From the NCBI GenBank assembly GCA_029262875.1, contig JAJCYO010000023.1:1-52692 (forward strand): DNA of 52,692 nt. The letters run 5' to 3'. Below, one piece after another: positions 26,501-35,382 of this stretch (position 1 is its first letter; each line of letters begins with the position of its first letter). Origin of the DNA: Flavobacteriales bacterium (GTDB lineage Bacteria; Bacteroidota; Bacteroidia; Flavobacteriales_E; Vicingaceae). The translations under genes and the position numbers were made by a program. The notes under the pieces were generated by a model that was given only the letters and a program-made list of their open reading frames with translations, was not told the DNA's origin and did not search any database.

Positions 26501-27302
26501 TAATGATACTGCAATTACAGTAATGATAAGAGATCAATTGGACAATGATCTGGACTGGAGTACCTTACAGCCTATTTCTAACAGTCATTCCGTTCAGGTG
26601 TCGATAACTCAGAGTGGAGAAGTTGTATTTAAGTTTGAGAACATTATGTTACCTGATAGTGGGGTGGATTTTTTAGGTAGCAAAGGATTTGTTAAGTTTA
26701 GTATTCAACCAAAACCAGGTTTGTTACCTAATACACCTATCTATAATAATGCGAATATTTATTTTGACAATAATCCTGCTGTTGTTACGAATACTATTTT
26801 GAATACCATAGAGTGTTATTCTACACCACAACCTGTAATTAGTTACAGTTTTCCATATCTAAATGCTGGTGTAACGGGGAATTACACCTACCAATGGTAT
26901 TTAAATGACACGCTTATTGTTGGTGCAACTTCTGATACGTTAACGCCTTTAGTGAGTGGAGGTTATACGGTAGAAATAATAGACTCTAATACATGTACTA
27001 AGGTCTCAAACCCGTTTACACATTTTATGGTTGGCATAGAAGAATTGAGACAAATACAAACTGTCGTTTTCCCTAATCCATTCAATGAGTCAACGACCAT
27101 TTTGTTTGATAAAAATTTAAATGGAGATTATGATTTGCAGGTTTATAATATTGTAGGTGCTCACACAAAACAAGTAGGTAAAATCGTTGGTAATAAAGTA
27201 GAAATTGCTAAAAATGATGTCGGTAAAGGACTATTTTTGGTTTATCTTATAAATCGTAAAACTGGAGAGAAGATGTTTGTCGGGAAACTGGTTGCTCAGT
27301 AA
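23577..27302 (+). CDS. FG-GAP/VCBS repeat protein with type IX secretion sorting domain (type A)
   Basis: Surface or secreted protein of 1241 residues. A signal peptide ends near residue 19 (LSAQ). About 14 FG-GAP/VCBS-like repeats follow (bases 23680-25740), each with a calcium-loop motif of the D-x-D-x-D-G-D-x-D type (for example DLDGDGDLDVLS) and a trailing WYENLGGG strand; fourteen would suit two seven-blade propellers. An SdrD-type segment (KGKMFYDGNQNASLD, about 25745) follows, then a conserved Bacteroidota domain beginning AYDPNDKSVTPKGVG (about 26395-26800, DUF7619/DUF11-like), an Ig-like segment with a WYLND strand, and a C-terminal sorting domain starting VVFPNPFNESTTI. Members of this group are often adhesins. 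It is convergent with the Ig-like lipoprotein gene, with adjacent stop codons. Ligand unknown. Confidence 0.9.
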   Translation: MKNSFLIIFFLLSTFYLSAQFGPQQDISKSVARAWNVEAFDLDGDGDLDVLSASFGDNKIAWYENLGGGNFGVQRIISTNAIGVRDVLAADLNNDGKLDVLSASTDDDKIAWYKNLGGGDFGVENIISKTVDVTSTVASADMDNDGDIDVIASSFSDATTVWFENLGGVIDTSKHLIAAIGAVGLTAVSTADIFGNGNMDVFIGGSSLRYSENLGGGTFNPSLWPSISVSGGGNYFATDMDNDGDVDVITGGTGSSLVYHENVGTNSFGIQLVPNTSGLAMFSIRAADMDGDGSKDIVCGIGSSTIAWFKNLGAGNFGVQQDITLGIMNGGSSIATADMDGDGDIDVLSSSEMDSRIAWYENLGSGIFGSQQAISKPVGGLANEVHSADLDNDGDMDVLAALVNAIAWYENVNGVLGDEQIISTNILHGINVSTADFDLDGDLDVLSVSVNDDKIAWYENFGGAVFGPQQIISTNSFPSCSFIADLDNDGDMDVVSGHQPGPSNLIWHENIGGSFNPPQTIDPLLNSITDVYAADLDNDGDQDVIIANSVVDLIGWYENLGAGTFSTLNVVSNIIESANSVHVADIDGDGFKDIISSSAGGVSKAVEWYRNFTNGNFSTPILISANSLTAQDVYTSDIDNDGDLDVLSTADYKLIWNENLGGGVISTTKNIVSSSLGDSLIGGSPSVFAADVDGDGSLDLLTSSYFDEKIAWYKNFHNSPYLLKGKMFYDGNQNASLDSTELGLAFIQAFLQPSNNYNYTSVPGDFLFATDTGTYVVNFTSQSLWSLTTDSTTYTKTLTGVNPVIDSLNFGFYPDTILTIINPDLVGGFPRCNQIINYWGSIHNKGTTIPSGIIHLQLDDSINYISSVNTPDSINGQNIYWHYDSLFFYSDTLINIQVQLPPFTSMGDTLTSLLSVFELDGANNVVYTKVDTLDQILVCAYDPNDKSVTPKGVGPLGYISQNQELEYLIRFQNTGNDTAITVMIRDQLDNDLDWSTLQPISNSHSVQVSITQSGEVVFKFENIMLPDSGVDFLGSKGFVKFSIQPKPGLLPNTPIYNNANIYFDNNPAVVTNTILNTIECYSTPQPVISYSFPYLNAGVTGNYTYQWYLNDTLIVGATSDTLTPLVSGGYTVEIIDSNTCTKVSNPFTHFMVGIEELRQIQTVVFPNPFNESTTILFDKNLNGDYDLQVYNIVGAHTKQVGKIVGNKVEIAKNDVGKGLFLVYLINRKTGEKMFVGKLVAQ

Positions 27303-28919
27303 TTACTCATTAACCGTCCAAATGATATCGTTGTCCCAATTGGCACGAATCTTAATTTCTTTCTCGTAATAGATCACTTTTTCTGGTTGTAATCCATCAA
27401 GGTAGATTCCTGTATTCCATTTTTTGTCATCATTGGTGTCAATGATCAATTTCAATTGGTAATTACCAGGAAGGAGGTAATCATATTTAGCATCCATTAC
27501 ATCTTTTGAAGAAGTTTCTTTAATCAATTTGTCTTTTTTGAATAACTGAATGATGTAGTTATTAGAAAAATTAGGCGTTACTTTTAAGTTGATGATGCCA
27601 TAGTCTGATTCATTTTTAGTTCTAAAACCTACTTTGACCGTATCGTTTTTTAGGCCATAAATATCAGTGAATGTACCTGGAGGAATGAACAATTGGTATT
27701 GAGTGTTTTCTTTAAAAGTATATTGTAACGTGTTCCTTGGAGGAGGCGAACCCAACAAGTTTTCAGAGAATATTATAAAGTCCTTAACTGGAATACTATC
27801 CTCATACAATTTTATTTGTCCTACTTGTAATCCACCTTTATCTATTGGCCTATTCGTATTAATCGCTATGTTTCTATCTAAATTAAAACTTCCAGTGATG
27901 TTGGTCGTAACATTTAAAAGCGAGTCCTTAAATTCACTTTTAGGAATAATATTGATGCTAACGGTGTCAATTACTTCATCCTCATCCGTGAGTTCTAAAA
28001 CTAACTCTTCAATTTCTTCCGTAGTTTTTAACCATAGCGTTAAACTATCTCCAGTCTCATTTTTTTCTTCAACATACCATTTTTTTTCAAAACTGTGGTT
28101 TAACGGATTGATGATTAAACTTTTTGTTGGTTGGTTCAGTATAATGTCAACCTTTCCGTAAGTTTTATTTTCTGCTTTATCAACAAATTGCAAACCGCCC
28201 TCTTCTTCAAATAAATAAATTAAATGATCTGAACTTGATGAATCAAGCTGAATCGGATCATTTTTAAAAGCGATTTCTTCATTCGGTAAATCAAATAAAT
28301 AACTGCCATTAATGTCGTTGATGGCAAAAAGTTTGTATCGACCATTAGCAATGTTGGTTATGGAAAATTTTCCAGTAGCATCACTTAGAGCAACATAACG
28401 TGGCAATTCTTTGTAAGGAACAGAATCTTCAAACTGATCATAGAGCAACACATAAATATTCTCTTTTTCAGAAAGATCAAACGCATTGACTACCGTTCCT
28501 GAGTAAGAGAGTGAATCAAGGTAACTTCCAGTTGAAAAAACATATTTATAGTTCAGAAAAACATTGTTTTCGGTAATGTCTGTTATCGCATTTCCAAAAT
28601 TTAAACTGTAAGTTGTGTTTGCAGCTAATTCATCCTTGAGTTTAATGACCAGTTTTTTTCCTTTTACCAAAATTTCGGGCGGAGTTTCCATTAACGGAGA
28701 AACAATTAATTGACTGCTTACATTATTCAATTGAATAAATTCATCAAACTGGACGGTTATGGTCTTTTCGGTAAAATTGATGGAGCCATTTTGTGGGGTA
28801 CTTTCAACTTCTTTTGGAGCTTCTAAATCTTTTTCACCACCAGTTATTGGCACTATTTGCGCACAAGAAAGTAAAATTAAAGTAGTCGAAAAAAGTGCTA
28901 TGAGTTGTTTTAAATTCAA
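27303..28919 (-). CDS. Ig-like (Big_5) domain lipoprotein
   Basis: A 538-residue protein with a lipobox at Cys19 (LLSC). The first mature domain (about residues 35-135) contains PQNGSINF..TITVQFDEFIQL and the NTTYSLNFGNAITD strand typical of bacterial Ig-like Big_5 domains. A second sandwich follows, containing SDATGKFSITNIANGRYKL, a carboxypeptidase-regulatory-like turn. The C-terminus (YGIINLKVTPNF... GNYQLKLIIDTNDDKKWNTG) is a third beta-sandwich with an acidic calcium-type loop. This three-part layout occurs in many Bacteroidota lipoproteins of unknown function. Its ATG overlaps the last four bases of the fRMsr gene (ATGA), so the two are translationally coupled. Confidence 0.85.
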   Translation of the reverse strand: MNLKQLIALFSTTLILLSCAQIVPITGGEKDLEAPKEVESTPQNGSINFTEKTITVQFDEFIQLNNVSSQLIVSPLMETPPEILVKGKKLVIKLKDELAANTTYSLNFGNAITDITENNVFLNYKYVFSTGSYLDSLSYSGTVVNAFDLSEKENIYVLLYDQFEDSVPYKELPRYVALSDATGKFSITNIANGRYKLFAINDINGSYLFDLPNEEIAFKNDPIQLDSSSSDHLIYLFEEEGGLQFVDKAENKTYGKVDIILNQPTKSLIINPLNHSFEKKWYVEEKNETGDSLTLWLKTTEEIEELVLELTDEDEVIDTVSINIIPKSEFKDSLLNVTTNITGSFNLDRNIAINTNRPIDKGGLQVGQIKLYEDSIPVKDFIIFSENLLGSPPPRNTLQYTFKENTQYQLFIPPGTFTDIYGLKNDTVKVGFRTKNESDYGIINLKVTPNFSNNYIIQLFKKDKLIKETSSKDVMDAKYDYLLPGNYQLKLIIDTNDDKKWNTGIYLDGLQPEKVIYYEKEIKIRANWDNDIIWTVNE

Positions 28920-29401
28920 AGAAGGGGCTCTATAAGTTGAACTATTTTGGAAAGATATTCTTTATCTATTTCATCAAAATCGTTGAGTTTATCACTGTCA
29001 ACGTCAAGTATTAACGCAACTTCACCCTCTTTATTAAGAATAGGCAAAACTATTTCAGACTTAGAGGCTGCATTGCAAATAATGTGATCGGGAAATTCAT
29101 TGACATCAGGAACGATAATGATTTCTTCTTTATGCCATGCTGTACCACTAACACCTCTTCCTAATTGTATTCGTGTACAAGCAATTGGTCCTTGAAATGG
29201 CCCTAAAACTAATTCTTTACCTTTTACAAAATAAACACCTACCCATAGCCACCCGAAGCCGTACTTTAATGCAGACATGATATTGGATAAGCTGGCGATT
29301 AAATCATCTTCTCCTTGGATTAATGCAAAAATCTGAGGGTAGAGTTCCTTGTATTTTTCTTCTTTAGAAAGGTTATTTGTTATGATGAGCTCTTCTGCCA
29401 T
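28916..29401 (-). CDS. msrC: Free methionine-(R)-sulfoxide reductase (GAF domain), Cys94-to-Ser variant
   Basis: A single GAF domain of 161 residues that aligns with E. coli fRMsr (YebR/MsrC) with a constant offset of nine residues. The catalytic Cys118 is Cys109 (HIICNAASKSEIVLP), the resolving Cys84 is Cys75 (GPIACTRI), and the third conserved cysteine, Cys94, is Ser85 (GRGVSGTA). Known work assigns the sulfenic acid to Cys118 and the first disulfide to Cys84, so catalysis should survive, but thioredoxin recycling through Cys94 may differ. It reduces free methionine-R-sulfoxide in the cytosol. The gene is coupled to the Ig-like lipoprotein gene by a four-base overlap, and a consensus TATATTTG box lies four bases upstream of the ATG. 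Confidence 0.9.
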   Translation of the reverse strand: MAEELIITNNLSKEEKYKELYPQIFALIQGEDDLIASLSNIMSALKYGFGWLWVGVYFVKGKELVLGPFQGPIACTRIQLGRGVSGTAWHKEEIIIVPDVNEFPDHIICNAASKSEIVLPILNKEGEVALILDVDSDKLNDFDEIDKEYLSKIVQLIEPLL

Positions 29402-29405
29402 AACA

Positions 29406-29413
29406 CAAATATA
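29406..29413 (-). promoter_or_regulatory. TAnnTTTG -7 box for the fRMsr gene
   Basis: The minus strand reads TATATTTG, an exact consensus match, and ends four bases before the ATG at 29401. The transcript would then start at or inside the start codon, meaning it is leaderless. Confidence 0.5.
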
Positions 29414-29435
29414 ATCATCCTATTCGCTTTTGGCT

Positions 29436-32400
29436 TTATTTGAGTAACGAAACGTGACCAACAAATTTATGATTAACACCTTGCCAATCTTTTATTCTAA
29501 TCTTATACACATAAACACCTTCCATAGAGACTTCACTGCCACCTTTGGCAGATCCATCCCACCCTTTTTCTAAACTCTTAGTTTCATAAATCAATTCGCC
29601 CCATCTATCAAATATCAGCATGTCAAAAGATTCAATTGCTTCTCCAACAGCGGTAAAAATATCGTTGTTACCATCATTATCTGGTGTAAATGCATTAGGA
29701 ATGTAGAAATTGAAATGTGGTTCTATGAGCAGTTCGGCCAGTGCGGTGTCCTTACATCCAAACGTATTACTTGCAATTAACGTGATAAAATAGGTCCCTT
29801 CTTTTTCATAATTGTGAACTGGGTTTGTTTGGTTTGAATTAGCTCCATCACCGAAAGTCCACTTATAAAAGTCCGCATCAACAGAATAGTTGTCAAAAGT
29901 AATTTGAGCATTCAAAATAGTTGTTTCCTTAGGATCAAACTCAAATTGAGCAATTGGCTTAGGATTAACGGTAACATTCATGTTCGTTTGTTCAGAATCA
30001 ACACAACCCTGTGGAGTAGTTACTGTTAAAATAACATTGTAAATACCTGTTTGCGTGTATGCTTTGGTCGGATTTTCTAATGTAGAATTGCTTCCATCTC
30101 CAAAGTCCCATAAGTAAGTTGTTCCACTTGGGTTTGTAGCAAGATTATTTAAATCAAGTACGACAGCACCACAAGCTGTAGCTGTTTGAGGTAAAACATG
30201 AACACTAGGTAGTGGGTTTACATTCACTGTAACCGATTCATTAATGGTGTTTCCACAAACATCAGTAATGGTAGCTATATAATTGGTAGTTGATAAAGGA
30301 GCAACTACAAAAGGTCCCTGACCTTGTCCTAACCCGTTATTCCAATTAAAAGAATAAGGACCTATTCCACCACTAACATTTGCACTAATCAGGTAAGGTG
30401 AGCCTTCACATAAGTTAGTGTCAGGAACGGTAGACAGGTTGACTAAATTGATGTTGTTAACTAAAACAATTGCACTATCTGACGTTCCAACACACCCATT
30501 TGCATCTACTGCGAAAACTGAATAGGTTGTTGATGAAGAAGGTGAAACCGCTTGAGTTGCTCCAGTGTTTCCATTATTCCATTGGTAAGTATAATTGCCT
30601 GAGCCTCCAAATGCTGTTGCGGTTAATGTTGAAAACTGACCTGGACAGATAGTGTCCCCGCCAGTTAAAACTGTAGCAATAGGAGAAGGCTCGCTAATGA
30701 TTGCTGCTGTGGTATCAACACAACCATTGTCATCGACTATAGCTAAAATATGATAACCTAATCCTAAATTGGTAACATTAGGGGTGGTAGAAATTGTAGG
30801 GTTCCATTGGTAAGAGTATGGTGGTGTTCCTCCAATTGTATTGGTTTGGATCGTTCCATCATTCAGTCCGTTACAAGTTATATCGGTAAAACTGGTAACA
30901 GAAGCAACCAATGCTGCAGGTTCTGTAATGGTGTATTGATTGTTTACGACACACCCATTTGCATCAGTAATACTTAGCAAATAAACACCTGTGGTTAAGT
31001 TTGTAATAATAGCACTATCTGGAAAAGTATTGTTATTCCAATTGTAAGAATAAGGACCTGTCCCACCACTTATAGTGACAGCTATTTGCCCATTACTTCC
31101 CCCAAAACAACTTACATTTTGCTGGTTGGAAATGTTAAAACTTAATGGCAGTGGTTGAGATATGGTTATGTTTTGAATGGTACTACATCCATTATTATCA
31201 GTAACAGTAACCGTATACAATCCATTAATTAATCCAGTTGCGGTTAAATTATTTTGTGCAGGAGTTGTATTCCATGCTACGGTATAAGGACCAGTACCAC
31301 CAGAAGGGATAACTGTTGCTGAACCATCATTTCCTCCAAAACAAGTGACATTACTTTGAGTGGTAACGGCTGTTACTGGAGATGTTGGAGCTGTAATGGT
31401 AACAGAATCTGTCGTAATACAACCACCATTTGAAATTACTGTAACATAGTATGTTCCTGCTGTAAGACCTGATATGGTTGGATTGAAACCACCATTAGAC
31501 CATGAATAAACATAGGGCTGTTGTCCACCATTTACATTTGCTGTAGCAGACCCATCATTCCCTCCAAAGCAACTAACGTTGGTACCAGTCATGTTAATGT
31601 TTCCTGGGAGAGGTCCTGTGCCGACAGTTACCGTAGACGATGAGATGCAGCCATTTACATCGGTAACATTCACCGTATATTGTCCTGGAGTAAGCCCATT
31701 GGCATTGGCATTGTTTCCACCGGATGGAGACCATTGGTAAGTATATGGCCCTGCACCTCCTTGAACAGTTGCAGTTGCGGTACCGTTAGAAGCACTACAA
31801 TTTGCAGGTGTTGAGGTCGTGTTTGTTGTAAACCCAGTTACCGTAATACAGAAAGAATAGATCTGAACACCATTATAAGGACAATTATCATCACTTACTG
31901 TAACGGTAAAACAATGAGGAACAGAACTAACATCCCCAACTGTCGGAGTCCAGCTGAAATTGGCTGTTGGTTGTTGACCACCATTTGTGGTAAATGCTGC
32001 TGCTGGTATAGAATTGTTCCAATTAACAGTAAGTGTTTGCCCTAAATCTGGATCAAAAGAAGGGATATTGAAATTAATTGGAGAACCTGCACATGCGGTT
32101 GTTGAAAATTGACCTGTTCCATTAATTCCTGATAGATTTGGTAATGTATTGTTGCAAGTAACAGTTCGAAGTTGAATGTCTCTAATCACACTTCCTATTA
32201 GAATGCCGTTTCTCCATTCCTCAACTTTTACGGCTAATACTGTTACTTCTTGTAGTGTAGGTGTCATGCAAATGTCTCCGGTTAGAGGATTAAATGTTAC
32301 AGCTGGAGCAGAAATCAAAGGTTGTTGTGCAGAGTATCCCGCTAAGTAAGTAACAGTTGTTGCTGGCCCAGTTCCAGGAGGGATTAAAGAATAATAAAGA

Positions 32401-32996
32401 GAATCTCCATCAGCTTCTACTGCTCCATGGTTAAAACAAGAAGTTTGCCCCACACATGGAAATGAAACAGGAGGGTTGGAGAAGGTAGGAGAATTATTAC
32501 ACGTAACGTCTAAATTATTCAATAGCGCTTCAACATATATGTTTTCTCCTCCTGGATTATTGATGGTATTAATGGCATTGTTTCTACAACACAGTGTAAA
32601 ACTAAAAAGCCAATCATTACAGTTTGATGGTAAGTTGATAGTCCCTCTATAGATGTACTCTTCAACTCCTGGAGTACCTCCACCATTACATTGGGTTATC
32701 ATTGTATTACATATTGGAGTAACATCAATTCCAGTCCCGGGTATTTGATTAATGGTCGTATTAAAATTTTGAGCACAAGATGCGGATGTAGCATTAATAG
32801 TTATAGAATTAGGCGCTGCAACTCCAGCACAATCTCTATAAAAAGAAACACTAATTTCGTATTGATTTGCACCTAAACATTGGTAAGTAATGTCTGCGCT
32901 TTGTGCGTGGGTGGCATGGGTTTTTTTATGAATTATAAACGATATAAAAAGAAGTGACACCCAGAAGATTATTCGATATGTGTTTTCTCTTTTCAT
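29436..32996 (-). CDS. Giant SprB-repeat/PKD surface protein with gliding-type C-terminal domain (type B)
   Basis: A 1186-residue surface protein with an N-terminal hydrophobic signal. The first 400 residues form Cys-rich beta-domains (a segment with YQCLGANQYEIS and SFYRDC, seen in other Bacteroidota surface proteins). Five SprB-type repeats follow, each with CFGGNDGSA-like openings, a YSW/YQW centre and a TVTDxNGC end. Two Ig-like segments come next, then two PKD domains (TYLWDFGDGSN, FYKWTFGDGAN). The end is a gliding motility-associated C-terminal domain (IPNAFTPDNDGNND, FDRWGELIYE, GWDGSAKGG, GVYVYKIRIKDW), which directs export by type IX secretion as a type B signal. SprB itself is a gliding adhesin, but this protein is much smaller, so a general adhesin is the safer call. 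No gld genes are adjacent. Confidence 0.92.
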   Translation of the reverse strand: MKRENTYRIIFWVSLLFISFIIHKKTHATHAQSADITYQCLGANQYEISVSFYRDCAGVAAPNSITINATSASCAQNFNTTINQIPGTGIDVTPICNTMITQCNGGGTPGVEEYIYRGTINLPSNCNDWLFSFTLCCRNNAINTINNPGGENIYVEALLNNLDVTCNNSPTFSNPPVSFPCVGQTSCFNHGAVEADGDSLYYSLIPPGTGPATTVTYLAGYSAQQPLISAPAVTFNPLTGDICMTPTLQEVTVLAVKVEEWRNGILIGSVIRDIQLRTVTCNNTLPNLSGINGTGQFSTTACAGSPINFNIPSFDPDLGQTLTVNWNNSIPAAAFTTNGGQQPTANFSWTPTVGDVSSVPHCFTVTVSDDNCPYNGVQIYSFCITVTGFTTNTTSTPANCSASNGTATATVQGGAGPYTYQWSPSGGNNANANGLTPGQYTVNVTDVNGCISSSTVTVGTGPLPGNINMTGTNVSCFGGNDGSATANVNGGQQPYVYSWSNGGFNPTISGLTAGTYYVTVISNGGCITTDSVTITAPTSPVTAVTTQSNVTCFGGNDGSATVIPSGGTGPYTVAWNTTPAQNNLTATGLINGLYTVTVTDNNGCSTIQNITISQPLPLSFNISNQQNVSCFGGSNGQIAVTISGGTGPYSYNWNNNTFPDSAIITNLTTGVYLLSITDANGCVVNNQYTITEPAALVASVTSFTDITCNGLNDGTIQTNTIGGTPPYSYQWNPTISTTPNVTNLGLGYHILAIVDDNGCVDTTAAIISEPSPIATVLTGGDTICPGQFSTLTATAFGGSGNYTYQWNNGNTGATQAVSPSSSTTYSVFAVDANGCVGTSDSAIVLVNNINLVNLSTVPDTNLCEGSPYLISANVSGGIGPYSFNWNNGLGQGQGPFVVAPLSTTNYIATITDVCGNTINESVTVNVNPLPSVHVLPQTATACGAVVLDLNNLATNPSGTTYLWDFGDGSNSTLENPTKAYTQTGIYNVILTVTTPQGCVDSEQTNMNVTVNPKPIAQFEFDPKETTILNAQITFDNYSVDADFYKWTFGDGANSNQTNPVHNYEKEGTYFITLIASNTFGCKDTALAELLIEPHFNFYIPNAFTPDNDGNNDIFTAVGEAIESFDMLIFDRWGELIYETKSLEKGWDGSAKGGSEVSMEGVYVYKIRIKDWQGVNHKFVGHVSLLK

Positions 32997-33210
32997 AATA
33001 GGTTAGGTTTAATTAAGGAAAAGAACGATTACTGTTGCCCTAAGTATTTTAACGGATGAGTGTAAAAATAAGTTACATTAAGTTTTGATAAAAAGTACAA
33101 TAAACACTAAAAAGACTGTTTTTTATAGTTAAATCAGAATAAAATACTTAAAAAACGTAATAAAAAGGAATATAATATCAATTTGAAGAGCTCATTGTTA
33201 ATAAGTAATA

Positions 33211-33238
33211 AAAAAGTACCCCCGATAAACGGGGGTAC
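33211..33238 (-). terminator. Rho-independent terminator of the VWA protein gene
   Basis: GTACCCCCG (33216-33224) pairs with CGGGGGTAC (33230-33238) around a five-base loop. Read on the minus strand the hairpin is followed by TTTTTTATTA. It lies 33 bases past the stop codon at 33271. Confidence 0.88.
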
Positions 33239-33270
33239 AGATTGGTAAGTGTGTGGTTATTTGATTACTA

Positions 33271-35256
33271 TTATTCGTCTAATAACGCACTTGCTTGCAT
33301 CTCACTCATTTCTACCAACCTTATAAACTCTGCCCTGTAACCGTGATTATCAATTCCTTTACTATTTTTTGCAAGTTCAATTACTTGTTCATATGATGCT
33401 TTAGCTTTGTGTTTAGAGTTTCTTAACAACAATCCAAATTCAGCAACTGCAGCGGAAAATCTAAAATTTGCTGAACTCTTATTTAGACTAACTGGCTTTC
33501 CTGTTAGGTGCCTAACAATCAACTTGCTTTTTTTGCCTTTAGGGGTTTTGTATCTAAACTTAACAGTTAGCAATTCTTTTGATGTTGATTTAGAGCTCTC
33601 CGCTTGCTGATTATTTTGATACCTTAATGGATCAACAGTTGGGGCATTTTCTGGGCTTCCTTTTAAGACTACTTCGTATAAAGCCGTTACGGTATGGCCA
33701 GCACCTAACTCTCCAGCATCTTTAGTATCATCATTAAAGTCTTCATCGTTTAATAATCGGTTCTCATATCCTATTAATTTATAGGAAATTATTTTAGCAG
33801 GGTTAAATTCCAATTGCAGTTTAACATCTTTGGCAATGGTATGCATGGTGCCTCCCATTTCTGTAACCAGTACTTTTTTTGCTTCTAATATGTTGTCGAT
33901 ATAAGCATAGTTTCCATTTCCTTTATCAGCTAAGGTTTCCATTTTAGAATCTTTATAGTTTCCCATTCCAAAACCTAAACAAGTTAGAAAAACACCAGAC
34001 TCTCTTTTCTTTTCAATTAACCGGGTCATCTCTCCATCACTACTTGCTCCAACATTAAAATCTCCATCAGTGGCTAAAATAATCCTGTTGTTACCTTCTT
34101 CAATTAGGTTGTTCATGGCAATTTTGTAGGCCAATTTAATTCCTGCACCTCCAGCTGTGGAACCTCCTGCATCTAACCTGTTTAGAGAGTTCATTATTTT
34201 TTCTTTTTGATTTCCTGGAGTTGACTCTAAAACTACCCCAGCTGCTCCAGCATATACAACGATGGCTACCCTATCTTTTTCAGTTAGGTTTTTAACCAAC
34301 AACCCGAATGATTTTTTTAGTAAAGGAAGCTTGTTAGGAGAGCTCATTGAGCCAGAGACATCCAATAGAAAGACTAAGTTACTTGCTGGTAGTTTATCCG
34401 TTTGTATTTTTTCACCTTGCAAACCAATGTGAATCAATTTGTGTTTTTTGTTCCATGGGCAATCACTCATTTCTGTGGTGATCGAGAAAGGATCTTCACC
34501 TTTTGGTTGAGGGTAATCATAACTAAAATAGTTAATCATTTCTTCAATTCTAACGGCATCAATTGGCGGGTTTTGCCCGTTATTGATAAACCTTCTCATG
34601 TTCGAATAGGATGCCGCATCTACATCAATAGAAAAGGTTGACAATGGAGTGGATTTCGTATTCTTGAAATTATTTTCGGCATTATGAGCGTATGCTTCAG
34701 TATTGAGGTTGTCTCTTTTAGTTTCCATCGGAGCATAATATCCTGATGACTTATGTTTACTTTTTTTAGAAATTCTGCGTCTTTGTTTTGAAGAATTAGC
34801 AGAGTGCCTCATGTTTGAGACTTTAACAACTGAAAGACTCACTTCGTCTCTACTGATGATAGGGAGTGGTTTTTCTTTAATAACAAACTCTTCTAATTGT
34901 ACAGATCCGCCATCCAATTTAATGTTTAAATAGGTAATCTTTTCAGCAGAAAGAAGCACACCCTTAATCAGGTTATTTTGATAGCCAACAAAATTTACTT
35001 TGACAGTATATTTTCCTGGTTTAATTTTTTGTATCGAATATTTTCCATCAAAATCAGTGGATGTTCCTGCTATTTGAGAATCTGCTTGAAGAATAATGAC
35101 ATTGGCAAAAGGCAAGGGGTCATTATTCGATTTATCTGTTACTTTTCCTTTTAAAATTCCTAACCCATTTTGAGCCGAAAGAATGTTAAATGATAATAAT
35201 AAGATAATGATTAAAACAAATGGAAGTGGTTGTCTGAGTTTAATAAATGAGTTCAT
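33271..35256 (-). CDS. YfbK-like von Willebrand factor A protein with carboxypeptidase-regulatory domain
   Basis: Exported protein of 661 residues. A signal peptide ends near residue 29 (ILSAQ), then a carboxypeptidase-regulatory-like domain (about residues 35-115, LKGKVTDKSNNDPLPFAN) and a basic linker (residues 155-172, QRRRISKKSKHK). The YfbK N-terminal domain follows (FSIDVDAASYSNMRRFIN), then a VWA domain with a MIDAS metal site: Asp299-x-Ser301-x-Ser303 (LLDVSGSMS), the Thr of GGSTAGG and the Asp of ATDGDFN. A C-terminal DUF3520-like region ends it. YfbK-type proteins bind metal and protein partners in the envelope, but function is not established. It is followed by a strong terminator and lies divergently from the DUF6150-like gene, with 126 bases between. 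Confidence 0.9.
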   Translation of the reverse strand: MNSFIKLRQPLPFVLIIILLLSFNILSAQNGLGILKGKVTDKSNNDPLPFANVIILQADSQIAGTSTDFDGKYSIQKIKPGKYTVKVNFVGYQNNLIKGVLLSAEKITYLNIKLDGGSVQLEEFVIKEKPLPIISRDEVSLSVVKVSNMRHSANSSKQRRRISKKSKHKSSGYYAPMETKRDNLNTEAYAHNAENNFKNTKSTPLSTFSIDVDAASYSNMRRFINNGQNPPIDAVRIEEMINYFSYDYPQPKGEDPFSITTEMSDCPWNKKHKLIHIGLQGEKIQTDKLPASNLVFLLDVSGSMSSPNKLPLLKKSFGLLVKNLTEKDRVAIVVYAGAAGVVLESTPGNQKEKIMNSLNRLDAGGSTAGGAGIKLAYKIAMNNLIEEGNNRIILATDGDFNVGASSDGEMTRLIEKKRESGVFLTCLGFGMGNYKDSKMETLADKGNGNYAYIDNILEAKKVLVTEMGGTMHTIAKDVKLQLEFNPAKIISYKLIGYENRLLNDEDFNDDTKDAGELGAGHTVTALYEVVLKGSPENAPTVDPLRYQNNQQAESSKSTSKELLTVKFRYKTPKGKKSKLIVRHLTGKPVSLNKSSANFRFSAAVAEFGLLLRNSKHKAKASYEQVIELAKNSKGIDNHGYRAEFIRLVEMSEMQASALLDE

Positions 35257-35382
35257 GAGTGCAATTTTAGTGAGACTTAATTTTTGATAGATAGATGCAG
35301 GGATTGAATAAATTCCATAAAATAATCTCTATTTTTACAGAAAGGCTCAATTATTGTTATGTCTTAATTAAAAACAAAACAA

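Noticed and set aside
27703-28161. Plus-strand frame of 152 codons inside the Ig-like lipoprotein gene
   Set aside because: It is a shadow of a well-supported lipoprotein gene, with Ser-rich composition and no known motif.
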